43,330 bases of DNA from Chromera velia. Taxonomy: Eukaryota; Sar; Chromeraceae. The first letter of the stretch is position 1; every line of letters starts with the position of its first letter. Shown in pieces: positions 1 to 13,200 of the stretch. The notes beneath the pieces were generated by a model. That model had not been told where the DNA came from. It was given only the letters and a program-made list of their open reading frames with translations, and did no database searches. Made by a program: the position numbers and the translations under genes. Location of the stretch: NCBI GenBank assembly GCA_018398765.1, contig JAHBMJ010003579.1:1-43330 (forward strand), in the 5' to 3' direction.

Positions 1-2404
1 GAGAGAGAGCAAGAAAAAAAAAAAAAAAAAAGTGACCCGTCCATATTTTGATCGTTCGGGCAAGAGAAGCTTGGCACATCGTGTTCCAGTTTTGTGTCAT
101 TCATTCTTTCATCCTTTTGTACTAATACATCGATCCTCAAAAACATGCTGCATCGATTTCGTAGTGCTCAGCCATGTCGACAGTCTGCATGGTTTTCCTT
201 TTCCGGGGCCGTCAGCAGGGCCGCATGATTGAACGTTCAGTCGTCAGGGCGTTGCTTGCCTGAACGCTCTCTCTTTTTATTTTCTCTGTGTAATCTTTCA
301 ACAACATCAAGGGAATTTCAATATTCTCTCGCAATCTCTACGTAACACGCGACTTACTTGCAGGACGGAGGCGCTCGAACGGTGTTGCTTGATATGCCCG
401 CTGCCAAAAAGATATTTCTTGAAGTTTTGCATTGCGGGTACGTTCCTTGATTGCCTGTTTGTGTTTCGGTGCCCCAGTCTTTTGGTCTCCCGCTGTCTGC
501 CAGCAGGGGTGTGGGGGGGATCTGGGGAATCCTTGGGGCCTCTTTGTGCTTCTGGTGGTGCCGCACATTGTGTTTGAACACTGCGAAGTCCGCAGCCAAC
601 ACCGGAGAAACATATCAATATAGATAGAAGGACAATCAGCGAGATATGGAGGGAGAGGGATGAAAGGAGACAGACGGAGAGACAGTTAGACTGCCACCCT
701 GCAGGTGTGTATGTCCAGAGAAACGCGCGCTCCTTTCGAGATTTGTTTCCTTAGGGGACAAATTGAGAGTGAAATCAAATTACCCCATGCAATCGCTCAA
801 AGTTCGTCTGCACATTCACGTCTTGGCGTACACAGCCAAAACATAAATGATGTACGCACGCTGCTTTCTGTCCCAATTATGCAGTTTCCATCACAAACGC
901 GGCAATAAACGCTCTCTGGACTCTTTTCACAAGCTTCCCGCATTCCCCTACGAAGTTTCGCTGTGTGATCGAGTCCTTTACCTTTGGGACACGAAGCGCC
1001 AGTTCTCCCTGCAGGTCTGCAAATGTGAACCTATGCGTGTTCATTCCTTTCCTTCCTTCCTGCCTTCGCTTTCGTGGCTTTTGGTTTCCTCTGTCTTTCC
1101 TTTTTCTTCTGCCATCAATTTCTATTCTGCATCGATCCTTTTGTAGATGCATGCAGCCTTTTGAATTCAGTCTGCATGTCTATGCTTCCGGCTCCCTGCC
1201 CTTCCTCTCATTTCGTCAATCCAGAATTTGTGGGAGGATCTCGAATTTCCGTCTGTCTCAGTCGTTTTTTTTGCTTCTTTTTTGACGAACCAATCGATCA
1301 GCCAGTGAATCACTCTGTTCTTCATCGTCCAACAAGCTTTTACGGAGCCCCTGTCCCTGTCCCTCAGCGGACGAAAAATTGAACTCGAAATAGATGGATC
1401 AAAACATAAATGACAAGATGAACAAAGGCAAGTCCTCTCTCTCTCTCCTTAATTGTGTGTGTCGTGAAGGAATTTCTCCTCGCAATTGTCCGAGTGGCCC
1501 TAGAGGTCGTCAAACCGGACCACCTGGATCCAGGGGCAAAAGTGCGGTCAGCCGATCAGCCTGCCATCCAGCCTGACGACACCATCCGTCCATTTGTTTT
1601 TCATAAATGATTCATGGCTGCCTGCCTGCGGGGGGATCAAAGTATGACGCAGGGAGGTCATCAAATCGATTCTGTGGGGAGGCAGGCAGGGACATTCTGC
1701 TTAGATTAGGTAATACATGTGTGGATGCAAAGCGAATCACCCACCCCGTTTTTCGCTTTTTGCGACATCAGAGAGGGCTCCAGAAGGATCACGTACGTTC
1801 ATGCGGTGACAGTTCATTCTATGTGCGGGCGAATTAATGAAAGTATGCATATATACACAGTCAGGCAGGAATGCATACGTCGAGGCCTCCACCAGGCACG
1901 TAGGCAGGCAGTCTTAGTGCAGTGTGGCAAGGAAACCTGCATGTGCAGGCACGCAGCAGCCGTGTGTGTGTACATCGTTTGAGCAAGCGATCGAGCGATG
2001 GGGGAGCCCGACAGGGTTGGGTTCCCGTCCTTTTTGAATAGGTGTCTGTCTGTCTGTCTGTCTATCTGTCTCTCTGTCTGTCTGTCTGTCTGTCTTCTCT
2101 CTCTCTCTGGTTCATACTCTCTCTGTCTCTTTGTCACTTGATTTCTCTCTTTCCTCGCCTCGAGCTATTTTCCTGATGTTCGTGCGATCTTTTTTGTGCG
2201 TGTCGGCAGGCTCTTTCTGACGAACAATCTAGCTCGACGAGCAAAACGACTGGTCAGTGGAACGCACACCTACATCGGTTCGAAATGTGGCGTGTGTGCT
2301 GGAAGGGAAACACGCAGTCTCTCTCGCACAAATAAAGAAAAAGAACGAAGTGGGACTCGCTTCGTAGTGACGACCAGCATGACGAGAGCCAGAGAGCGAG
2401 CAAG
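1..2404. other. Upstream region without a convincing gene
   Basis: This stretch precedes the first supported exon of the TTLL gene. Short open frames occur on both strands, but none has a recognisable motif or a coherent acceptor/donor pair that I could connect to the exons downstream. It contains pyrimidine-rich tracts (about 1030-1280) and a CTGT/CTCT microsatellite near 2041-2110. The promoter, 5' untranslated region and possibly further 5' exons of the TTLL gene may be here, but nothing in the sequence pins them down. Confidence 0.5.
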
Positions 2405-2581
2405 ATGGAGAGAGAGAGAGAGAGAGGGAGAAGCTGGGGAAAAGGCTATGTGTCCTTTTATCAAGACATTGTGTTTGTTTCAGAATTGCTGCCTGTCGAC
2501 TCCCTTTCTCTTTGTGTCTCTGTTTGTCTGTTTCGCTTTTGTGTAACACGCAAAAGAGAGACAACGACCTGTTTTGCCCAG
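2405..2581 (+). CDS. TTLL gene, possible first exon
   Basis: An ATG at 2405 opens a frame of 59 codons (Met followed by Glu-Arg repeats from a GA microsatellite) that ends at a textbook donor, CCCAG/GTGAGT, at 2581/2582 in phase 0. That phase matches the next exon. The donor is better supported than the start: a TTTCAG acceptor at about 2473-2482 could begin the exon instead, with the true start further upstream. No domain is recognisable. Confidence 0.35.
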
Positions 2582-5500
2582 GTGAGTTCAGGTCCTTGCA
2601 TGAGTCTTTTGCCCTTCTTCGGGTCTTCTCTTCCTCTATGTCATATCTGACTTCTGTTTTTTGTTCCCTTCCTTCGACTTGTCTCCATGACTGTTGGTTG
2701 CGTGTCAGGTTGGTCTGGTGGTCACTCGTCAGCTCTCTCTGGTGCCTGTGAGAATTGTGGTGGACAAATACAGGGAGACGCTGATGAAAATCTTCAACCA
2801 GAGTGCCCGAAGGGGGTGGGATCAGGGTACGTATTTTTTGTTTTTTGAAAAAAAAAAGAATTCTGTATTAAAATAAATGCATGCACAATTAAAGATGTAT
2901 TCCTCCATTCATACTCAAAACGTAATCAGTTATCTGTCCAGTCGATTTCTTTCTCATGCAGACACGCATATGAATATGAAGAGGTCGTAGACGCAGGGGC
3001 GTGCATCCACAGTTGCACATGCAGCCGTGCGTGCATGTAGGCGTGGAGGTGCACAAACAAAAACAAACATGCAGCTCACGAGTTTGGGCCATTTAGACCA
3101 GAAAAGGCGATTAAGTTCATCGAATTAATTTTTCTTTTTTCTGTTTGTCGCTTTGATTTCTTTCTGCTTCTTCATAGATCTTGTGACCCTTCTTTGTTTG
3201 CACTTAATTCTGCAGGACCGCAAATGTCGATGCAATCTGTTCTGGTGTTCCTGGGACATATCGGCATTCGACATCTCTTGCCTTTTCCTCTTCTGGCAGA
3301 ACTTCTTCTCTGCTATCGAGTGGGGGTGGGTACGCGGGTTTGCATGGGAATTCTTTTTATGTATGTATGTATGTATGAATAATTCTGTATGCATGTAAAA
3401 CGAATTCTGTATGAAAATGAATCCGTACACCGAGTGGGGGTGGGTACGTGGGTCTGCATGGGGGGAATTGTCGATCCATCGATCGATAGATGCACTTGGT
3501 TTCCTTTTGTTCTCTTCTCTTCTCTTCCTTTGTTTGATTTCCCTGTGTTCCCCTCTTCACCCCTACTGTGTATGATTTCTTTATTTATTTCGTCTGTGTG
3601 TCCGTCCGTCCGTCCGTCCGTCCGTCTGTGTGTCCGTCCGTCCGTCCGTCTGTCTGTCTGTGTGTCCGTCCGTCCGTCCGTCTGTCTGTCTGTGTATCAG
3701 TCGATGTGTCTGCATGCGTTTGATCTGTCTCGATCCATTTCAGCCTTTGTTTGATGACCCGCTGGATGAGTGAGTCTGCGTGCGTGCCTGGATAGGTGGA
3801 TGCATATATCCTCCTCTGCAGATTTGCTTTGCAGTCTCTTCTTTCTGCCATTCTTTGGGACTGCTCACGCGAAGGAAGGCATGACGAGTGTGTGTGTATA
3901 TTCAGGTATGACGAGTGTTTGTGTGTATTTATGATTTTCGATCCTTCGAGTGCATGCATGGATGCAGGACATTTCTCGACTCTCGTTCCTTCCGTTTTTT
4001 GTGGACCTCCTTCAACCTCAACGGAATCCTTCCCTCCAATCCAATTCCAACGAACATCAAGAGGAAGACGGAGAGGGCGACGGGACGCAGAGGGTTTTCT
4101 CGACTTCCCCCACGGTTGGGAGGCTGAAACCGAAAGTGCAGAATAATAATTCGATTCTTGTCGACAGAGGTCGAGGACAGAGCCTATCAGCCGCTGCGGG
4201 GACAGACGGAGACAAGGGCGGCAATTTTCCTCTGGAAAGTTTGACTCTGAATAATCAAAGGGGAACTGAGGGGACAGCAGTAGAAGTTCCTAGCAAAGAG
4301 ACGACTCAGCAATCAGACGGGGAGAAGAAGAACAAGAAGAAGAAGGCGTTGAGCATCGTCCTTCCTGACAGGGGCCCCCCACTCACATTCATGATGCCCC
4401 CCTTAACACATTTGGTCAGTGCAATCACCGATTGAGTCTGCATGCCTAGGCGGGTAGAAAGAAGCATATGTGTCCGTGTGTGTGCTCCTAGGCGGGTAGA
4501 AAGAAGCATATGTGTCCGTGTGTGTGGGTAGAAAGAAGCATATGTGTCCGTGTGTGTGCCCGTATGCACGCCTGTATACAAGCTCTTGCACACACATGCG
4601 CAAAGCACATTGCCTCTTGTGTCGCAATCTGTGTCCGACCGTCACCTTTCCTCGCCTCCCTCAAATTGCATAGACAGTTGGTCCGTCAGTTCGCCTGCCC
4701 TCTTTATTCTTCTTGCCTAGCTCACTTCATTTCAATTCATAATTTTGCACGCATCTATTTTCATACAGAATGAATGAAAAATAAGACTGCAATTATTCTT
4801 CTTGTTTCACTTCAATTCAATTCATAATTTATATTCTCTGCACAGACCTCCTTAATTCCTCACCGGATCTTTAGCAAAATTTTCCTCTCTCCACTTGTTT
4901 CTTCCTTGCGGAAGGAACAGAGAGTATGCGTACCCACACGTATTGATGAGCTTTGAGGAAAGTCTCCTTGGTCGCACACAAGGATTTAATCCCCTTGTTT
5001 GCTCTCCCAAATTCTGTATGATGAAAATTCTGTGTGAAAATGAATGCATCCATACACGCTCGATCGATCGATCAGGATTTTCCAGAGGTACTCAGTTTGA
5101 TCGGAATGCTGCCCTTTTGCAACGAGACCAGTCCAGATACCATAGCGTTTATTTTCATACAGAAATCTTTTTGATACATACAAACACATTAGTACATACA
5201 TAACTGTATGCAGGATTTTCCAGAGGTACTCAGTTTGATCGGAATGCTGCCCTTCTGCAACGAGACCAGTCCAGATACCATAGCGTTTATTTTCATACAG
5301 AAATCTTTTTGATACATACAAACACATTAATACATACATAAATGAATGCAGGATTTTCCAGAGGTACTTAGTTTGATCGGAATGCTGCCCTTCTGCAACG
5401 AGACCAGTCCAGATACCATAGCGAAGGGTCTCGACCAATTCCTTGTCCACTTTGTTCTCAAGAGAGGGAGGGAACCCTTCAAGGCGCCTCAGGCGGTCAG

Positions 5501-6782
5501 TCGGTGTAGCTCTCTCTCTCTGTGTCAGTCAGTCAGTCAGTCAGTCAGTCAGTCGGTCAGTCAGTCAGTCGGTCAGTCAGTCAGTCAGTCAGTCGGTCAG
5601 TCAGTCAGTCGGTCAGTCAGTCAGTCAGTCAGTCAGTCAGTCGCCTCGACAGACAGACAGACAGACAGCCCCACAGAATGCATGAATGGAGAATCGAATA
5701 AATGAAGGAATTATGGAATGCCTACATTCATGCAACATTGACACAGTGACAGCCGCATCCTGTTGCAGTTCTGTTTTTTCTGTCTATCCCGCACTTCCTT
5801 TCTCTAGCCTTCCCTGTCTCCCTTCCAGCATTACAGTCATACTTATCATACTTACAAGGACTGCATGGGAGAGGTAACGGGTGACAGGCACATCAACAAA
5901 CATCAAAGCGCTCGAATCAAGCAATGCAGGGATGGATGCAGAGGACGTGCTATGCATGCATATCAATGCACACATTCCCTTCGGTGTTCATTCAGGGCGA
6001 AGAGTCGACAGAGAAGTCGCCGGCAGAGAAAGAGAAAGAGAAGGAGAAGGAGGCAGCAACCAGGGCGGGCTCTCCATCTCCTGCCTCTCCCCAAGGACGC
6101 AACAGCCCCTCAGCAGCCGCGGCAGCAGCAGCCGCAGCAGAGACTCCGGAGAGGGTCATGCTGAGGGAACTGGAAGCAGAGGAGCTGGAGGAAGGAGAGA
6201 AGGACGAGCAGGAACGCAAAAATCTAGCTACCAGGACGCATATAAATTCTCTTGGTTGGTCTGTTCACGCAGTACAAGTCAGGAAGGAATCAAAGCAGCA
6301 TGGGTGGGAATTAGGCAGAGAGGAGCTTCAAAGAAGAGACGTGCGACGTGAAGCAGATTCTGAGAGAAGAGAAGGCAGACTAGCTGTCTATCAGAAGGAA
6401 GGCTAGTAGCGTGGGTAACCAGTCCATCTAACGGCTCGAAGAAGCGGAGGGCCAATCTGGGGGGGGGGGAGGCTTAGGTTTTCCATGCGTGTCTGAGTGT
6501 GTGGGCTTGTTCGTGATCTTGTAGCTGGCAGCATCTGTGTATGTATTTACTTTCATACAGAATTCGCTCTGTATGAAAAAGAATTCTGTATGAAAGTAAA
6601 TACAGGGCTTGTTCGTGATCTTGTAGCTGGCAGCATCTGTGTATACGCGAACACGAATCATTGCCTGTGTGCGTTTGGTGACGTGTACACCCGTGTTCAA
6701 TTGTGTAGATTCGTGTATGCGCGCGCGCGTGTGCCTGCATGCATATGCATGTCCACGTTTGTACGCATGTGCACTTCTGTGC

Positions 6783-6821
<39 letters not shown>

Positions 6822-7024
6822 TTTGTGTGCAGGCCGTGTTACTGGACAAAAGGAGCAGACGGAAGAGGAGGTGGGCTATCTCTTTCTGGCTGTGTCTTGG
6901 TTGTGCTCTGTTTGTCTATTTGTGCGTGTGTGTGTGTGTGTGTGTGTGAGTGAGTGAGAGAGACAGACAGACAGAAAGCTACACACACACACACACACAC
7001 ACAAACAAACAAACAAACAAACAA

Positions 7025-7059
<35 letters not shown>

Positions 7060-9961
7060 TAACGCCCATCAATGACCATCGTGACATTCGGGTGCTTTCG
7101 CTTCTGTGAAATTTGATAAAAGATATCAAACTTTGAAGCAATCAATGTTTTCCCTCGAACACTCCCACAATCATCATCATCATAGCGCACAAGAGCATGC
7201 AGCCATCCTCGATCGACTCCTGCCTGCCTGCCTGCCTGCCTGCTTGGTGCATGCATCGATTTTCATACAGAATTATTTAAATTTTTAGGGAGGAAAATTA
7301 ATGCAAGCATCGATCCTGCCTGGTGCATGCAGGTGTGGATTCTCCGTTTTGAAAAGAGCCTCCACACAGACTTTCAAAGGGTTCGAGTGAATCCGAAAAG
7401 GGTGTTCCTTTGAACGTCTGACTGGGAACACAGAACGCCTACTAAACACTATAAAATCGCTAGATATAACCGCTAGGTAGATAGAAATCACGTACTTCTG
7501 GGCACTAGTCTGGGCAAATGAATCTAAATGCCTAGAGTCTAACTGTTGAGCAAGCAAACATGACTGCTACACAAGCAAATGTAAGCAAAAAAGCTAGCTA
7601 GTAGTCCTAAGGTTTGGCCACTTTAGGCGAGTATTCGCTAGCGTGCTCCTAGCTTGTAATATAACATGAATGCTCACAGACTGCCCTTTGCCATTGGGAT
7701 ACGATGGCTGGCGGGTTTAGTCACATCATCATCATCATCAGGCAAAGGGTACTGTAGGGTACTGCTCATAGCGTCCCAGGCAGCCAATTAACATGGTAGC
7801 TAGGATTGTAGTAGTGCTAGAATCTGCTACTAGAGATTAATTAAATACGTGCTAGCATTTACCAAGTTTTTAACTTATATACGTCTAAAAGTTTAAATAA
7901 AAAAATATGATATGGTCATGAAAAAATATATAAGTAAATATATAAGTCTGATTTGCTATGATTAATTTGGAAAAATGTAATTAAAAAAAATCATTTATGT
8001 AAAAGTGTTACTAAAAGTTTTAAGAACCTCTACAAGTTATAAGCCTAGTATAGTATGGAACCCATCATTGTCATCAATCAATCAATCAATCAAAGTTATG
8101 GTCCTTTCCATAACTAGTTCCGTAATCAAAGCATTAGAATGTATTGAATGCGCCATTTGGCATAAATTTCTGATCTTCACTAGGTTTTTCAGATAATCAT
8201 TTGAAGCAACCATCCCTTTTGATGCAGTGGGATGCACATAAGATATTTTTTTAATAGATATCAGAACTCTATACGACACTAAATACGATGTATACATAGA
8301 CGGGTTTTACATACCTATAGAAGTTGTTTATACTAGAAGCCTGAGTTATATTATACTAAGAAATGGTGTAAGTATTAGGTAAATTAAGTAAGTGTGATTC
8401 GATTTTAATGATGTAACAAATTAAAATTTGATCGATTTTGATCAACTTTTTGAATTATTATACATGCAGTATATGCACTCAGCATTCTTTTTTGCCACTT
8501 CGAGGGCTGCACCCCTCCCAGTCTTACGCGAAGCCTGCAGGAGGACCTGGTATAGGCGATTCGGAGGATGCGAGGGCTTTCAGGAGGGTGCACCCGAGCG
8601 GCTGCTTGTGGGCAAGAAACGCCTTGAAAGCGATGCGGAAGCCCTGGGAGCTAACTGCTGCTTAGTCTAGGAGAGCGGTAAACGCGGCGGCCGCCCTTGT
8701 CACCTTAAAATTGGGCCCGGGGTGAGTACCAGCCGCGGGAGCAATACCACATCCTTAAACAAATTGGTGAACACCGTGCTCAGACATCCCCTACACAGGG
8801 TTCCCATGGAGATCTTGGCCAGTTACCTACAACTCGATGCTTGAGTTGTAACTCTCTGAGTCATTCATATGAGGGAGCTCACATGCTCAGCAAGCGGCGC
8901 GCTGTGCCCACATGACGTGGTCTGCTGCTGCGGCTTGGAGGTTGAATGACTTCACTTCCTGGAGAAGAGTCTCCTGCTGAGAGTAGAACCTCTCATGGAC
9001 CCCCTACACATGGTCATTCAGGAACTCGTGGCAAGCGTTAGAGACGTTCTACTCGCTGATGGCTGCTAAGATCTTTTTAGCCTCATACACCACCCTGCGG
9101 TAGCAAATTCGCTTCCGTAGGTGCTTGAAGATGCTCTTCCCGGTGCGAGAGGCTGCTTGGGCTGCAACATGGCACACGTCCTTCGCCACCTGCTTCTAAA
9201 GGCTATCAACGACCTTCTGCATGTACCCCTTGTGCCTGCCCGAGGGCCTGGTTCATACAGGGCTTCTATCTGCTCGACCTCCTTCTTTTCCAAGCTCCTC
9301 ACAAGCTTTTCGAGACTCTGAACTCTCTCTCGTTCTTTGCCGAGGGCATGCGCACTCTCTTGAGCTTTGAGCACAGCTGTCTGTCCGCAGCTTCAGCCCT
9401 CTTCCCTGCATCCAACTCCCCCCTCCATACTGCCTGCAGATCGCACTTGAGCTGTGCAATGACCCCCCCTCAGGAACCGGAGGGTTCGTTGGCCCAAAGG
9501 CGACTTCAGAGCCAGCATGCACACTGCTCGCCATGTCTCTTCCCCCGGAACCATTCCCGCTGTCCCCATCCTTCTCCCGTCTGCGCTTGACTTTCCTACC
9601 CTCCCCTTCTCCCTCACCCCTCTCCGTCTCCATCTGCTCATATGGGGGCTGCAGCACCTTCTTGATGATGTGGCCCAGTCTGCGATGCTTGGCAAGATCT
9701 TCTTCCAGGAGGCTCTTGAGAGCCTTCAAGAAGATAGGACTGGCTGCGTGGGATTTTTGGGGCTGGGATTCAATTTTGGCCCACCTGCCTCCCGTAGGCA
9801 ACCATCTTGGTCTTCACCCAGATTGATCGGTCTGCAATTCAATTGAATGAAGAGAGCGTTGCCATGCAGCAGAGTTAAGCACATTCATACAGTAGGCGTA
9901 ACTCATTTTAGCTTCATATGGTGACTGTTTCTTCCATCGTTCATTTCTTTCTTTCTTTTCT

Positions 9962-9993
<32 letters not shown>

Positions 9994-10103
9994 TCCTTCT
10001 TTCTTTTTTTCTTTCTTTCTTTCTCTCTATCTGTCTGTCTGTCTGTCTGTCTATCTGTCTGCCTGCCTACCTGTCTGTCTGTCGGTTGGTCGGTCGGTCG
10101 GTT

Positions 10104-10144
<41 letters not shown>

Positions 10145-10145
10145 T

Positions 10146-10197
<52 letters not shown>

Positions 10198-10215
10198 TGT
10201 ATGTGTGTGTGTGTA

Positions 10216-10246
<31 letters not shown>

Positions 10247-13200
10247 GTGTATTGTGTATATTGTGTATGTGTTTCTATCTCTCTGTCTCTCTCCCCTCTT
10301 TCTTTTTTTCTTTCTTTCTTTATTTATTCTTTTCTTTCTTTTTTTCTTCCTTTCTCTTTTTTTGTCTTTTGCTTTCTTCCTTACTTCCTTTCTTCCGTTT
10401 GTCCTCCTTCCAGCCTTCCGTGCCGGCAAAGCGCTTATGGCCTGACGGACTTGATTTTTGAGTCCTTGTTCATCGTCTCATAAGTGTTGTCCTCCCGTTT
10501 TTGGACTGCTGCCATACAGGCCAATTACCGTGGCGCCTTCTCCCCGCCGCTTGCGATCTTGCAAACATTCTTGGGGAATCGACTGTTGAAATCAGTGTCC
10601 GTAAAAAAAGAGGGGAATCCGATGCCGCCGCCCACCTTCTCCTGCTTGATTGCTTAAATAAATTGTGTTGCAGTGAAGGTGGCGATCCCTTTGAGGGTGT
10701 CTATCTGCTCCTTCGTTAGACTGTCTGTATCATAGAAATTCTGCTTGTTTAAGAGTGTGCACGAAGCACACTTCACGAGCCTTGGGCCTAAAGTCTCTTG
10801 CCCCTCACCCTCCTTCATTAGTATATCTAATGGTACGTCAGCAACTTCGCGGGTGTCCAAAGCTGCCGAGTTCATCACACAGGGTCTGTTCAATGTTCAA
10901 CACCCTGTGATCGCTGGCCAAGCTCAATCAACTAGGACAAGGCTGTGGTTGTTCACCAAAAAGTTTGAGTGGTATAGACTCTCAGTTCTAGGCTAAAGAC
11001 GAGAGATTGTACGATGGAGTCAGCTTTACATAGAAGTTGATTGTTCCTACTTTGGAGATTCTGTCTGTTCTGCCTCACTTTATACTTCTGTACTTTGATT
11101 GATCAGACTTTTCCTGTCTGATTCAATCAAATGCATGCATGCACTTTGATTGATCTGCATTTGAGACTTATTTGGTTGGGAACATAATGCACCTGGCTTA
11201 ATTTTTTTGATTTTGCTCTGCATGTGCGCGTTCTCCCGTGCTTTGGTCAATCTGTCAGTCAGGCGGCGGCGGGATACTAAGATATCAGACCCCACAGGGC
11301 CGAACTTCTCACACACCCCCTGTCTCGACAACGTCTGATTTTTTCTCTTGTTTCTGTCTCTGTATGCAGGACTTTATGCGTTTGTGAGCGAAGAACAATG
11401 TCCTTTCAGAGAGGAATCCTGTTATCTCAATGCAATGTCAACTTGTAGTATATTTATCTGTCTGTCTGTCAATCTCTCTCTCTCTGTCTGTCTGTCTGTC
11501 TGTCTTTCTGCTTGTCTAACTCCTCCTCAGTCCCCATTTGAGTCTTTGTCCATCCGTAGGCTTCATGGTTTACCCTGTTCGGACAGACAAACTACTAGGT
11601 AAATACTAAAATTGCACTAGCATTTAAATAGAATTTACTAGGGAAACACTAGGGTAGTTAGGGTATGTTACACTGTAGGTGCTTAATATTTCTAAAATCA
11701 TGCTAGGGCATGCACTATAGTAAAAATAAAAAATGTCTAACATTTTTATAGCATCAAGATTAGTACAGTTTCAGCAGTTCCTAGCAGCAGTTCACTATTT
11801 TAACAATAGAAGTCAATTGACTTATAATGAAGAGATATATGGGTATGCATGACTTGAGACATCGATCAGGCATCAATCTCATCATCTTTCTGTCATCCAA
11901 CCTAAATAGCTGTGAGCTTGTTTCTGCATGACCGCATAATCGACAGTTAATTCGATACTGCATGCACGTCGCTGCTGGCCGTTGTCGTATGAGTTCGTCT
12001 CTTACGCACCCTTGTCGTTCTTTTGTCGATCATTGTAAAATGTTATAAATGAGAGACGTCCTCAACTTTCCAGAAGTTAGCATCTATCTGTATATTTGTT
12101 TAATCAAGCTTACATCACTGTAAACAATCAGTTTCAAACAATTTTATCTTCTGCTATTATACCAAGTATTATCATAGATGTTACTATGAGACATACTAAA
12201 AAAATTTTGTAGCATTTTTTTTGTTTGCTAAAATAATGCCTAGTATTTTTTTTTGTTAAAAAAAAAATTCTCAGTATTTTAATAGTATTTACCCAGATTG
12301 TCCTAGAGTATGCAGGGCCTCTATCATAGTAGTTTGACGTAGAGCACTTACTGGATGCCTTGGACCATAATAACGGGCTGCCTTTAGCGCTTCTTCCACT
12401 CACAGACCTCTTGACCTTGAATGGAGGTATTTTTTCCAACGCGCACGGGCACCCAAACATTGTGTATATTCCAACCCCCATGCAATCCCACACATGGAAA
12501 TCCATCAACAACAAAGACACACACGTTGATCCATAGCAAGCTCAATCAAGCCAGCCTCTTGTGTATTGATCTGTATTGTAATACATGCAAGCTTTGTATT
12601 CAATGCGTCTCTCTGTATTGCAATATGCATGCACGATGGAGATCCGGTTGGGGATGTCTTTCTGGTTCTGTATTAATTCAGCCAGTTTGCTCAGCCTACG
12701 TACAGAAGATAAGTCCTGCCTAACTTAGCTTCTCTGACGCACCAAATATACACAACGTGCTGCAACACATGCTAGATCTGCTCGCGTGTTTCCTTCTGTT
12801 TACAACTAACAGTGTGATGTACTCTTAAAGACTTCCTATATTTCTGTCTCTCTGCACACGGGACGATCTATAACAACCACTCATCTCTACAAGTTCGTTC
12901 GTCCCGAACGAATTCAGAAACAAAGTCTTCATTCACGCTTTCCTCATTTTATACCTGCAAGCACACCATTTTACTTCATCTCAATGATTCCAGCCACCTA
13001 CACCGGCAATGAAAGACTCCTCGACAGTTTGGATTCTGTCGGACATATGACACGAAGATGCGCTGAGAGAAACAAAGAATACAGAAGAAGATCGAACGTC
13101 GTTGAACGTATGAAACATCAAGGAGGTTCACTCTCGTTCTTTCCCTCATTCATTTATCATGGGTTTACAAGATGGTCTGCCCCTTTAGTATGGATGCGGC

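Noticed and set aside
1394-1576. 60-codon plus-strand frame with a Gly/Pro-rich stretch
   Set aside because: No conserved motif and no donor or acceptor connecting it to the TTLL exons.
5497-5660. CRISPR-like array
   Set aside because: It is an uninterrupted tetranucleotide microsatellite without spacers, in a eukaryotic intron.
9253-9801. 182-codon minus-strand frame as an intact gene
   Set aside because: Good coding signal shifts to other frames before and after it, so it reads as part of a broken remnant rather than a complete gene.
9918-10461. Long open frames on both strands
   Set aside because: They are translations of CTTT, CT and GT microsatellites.
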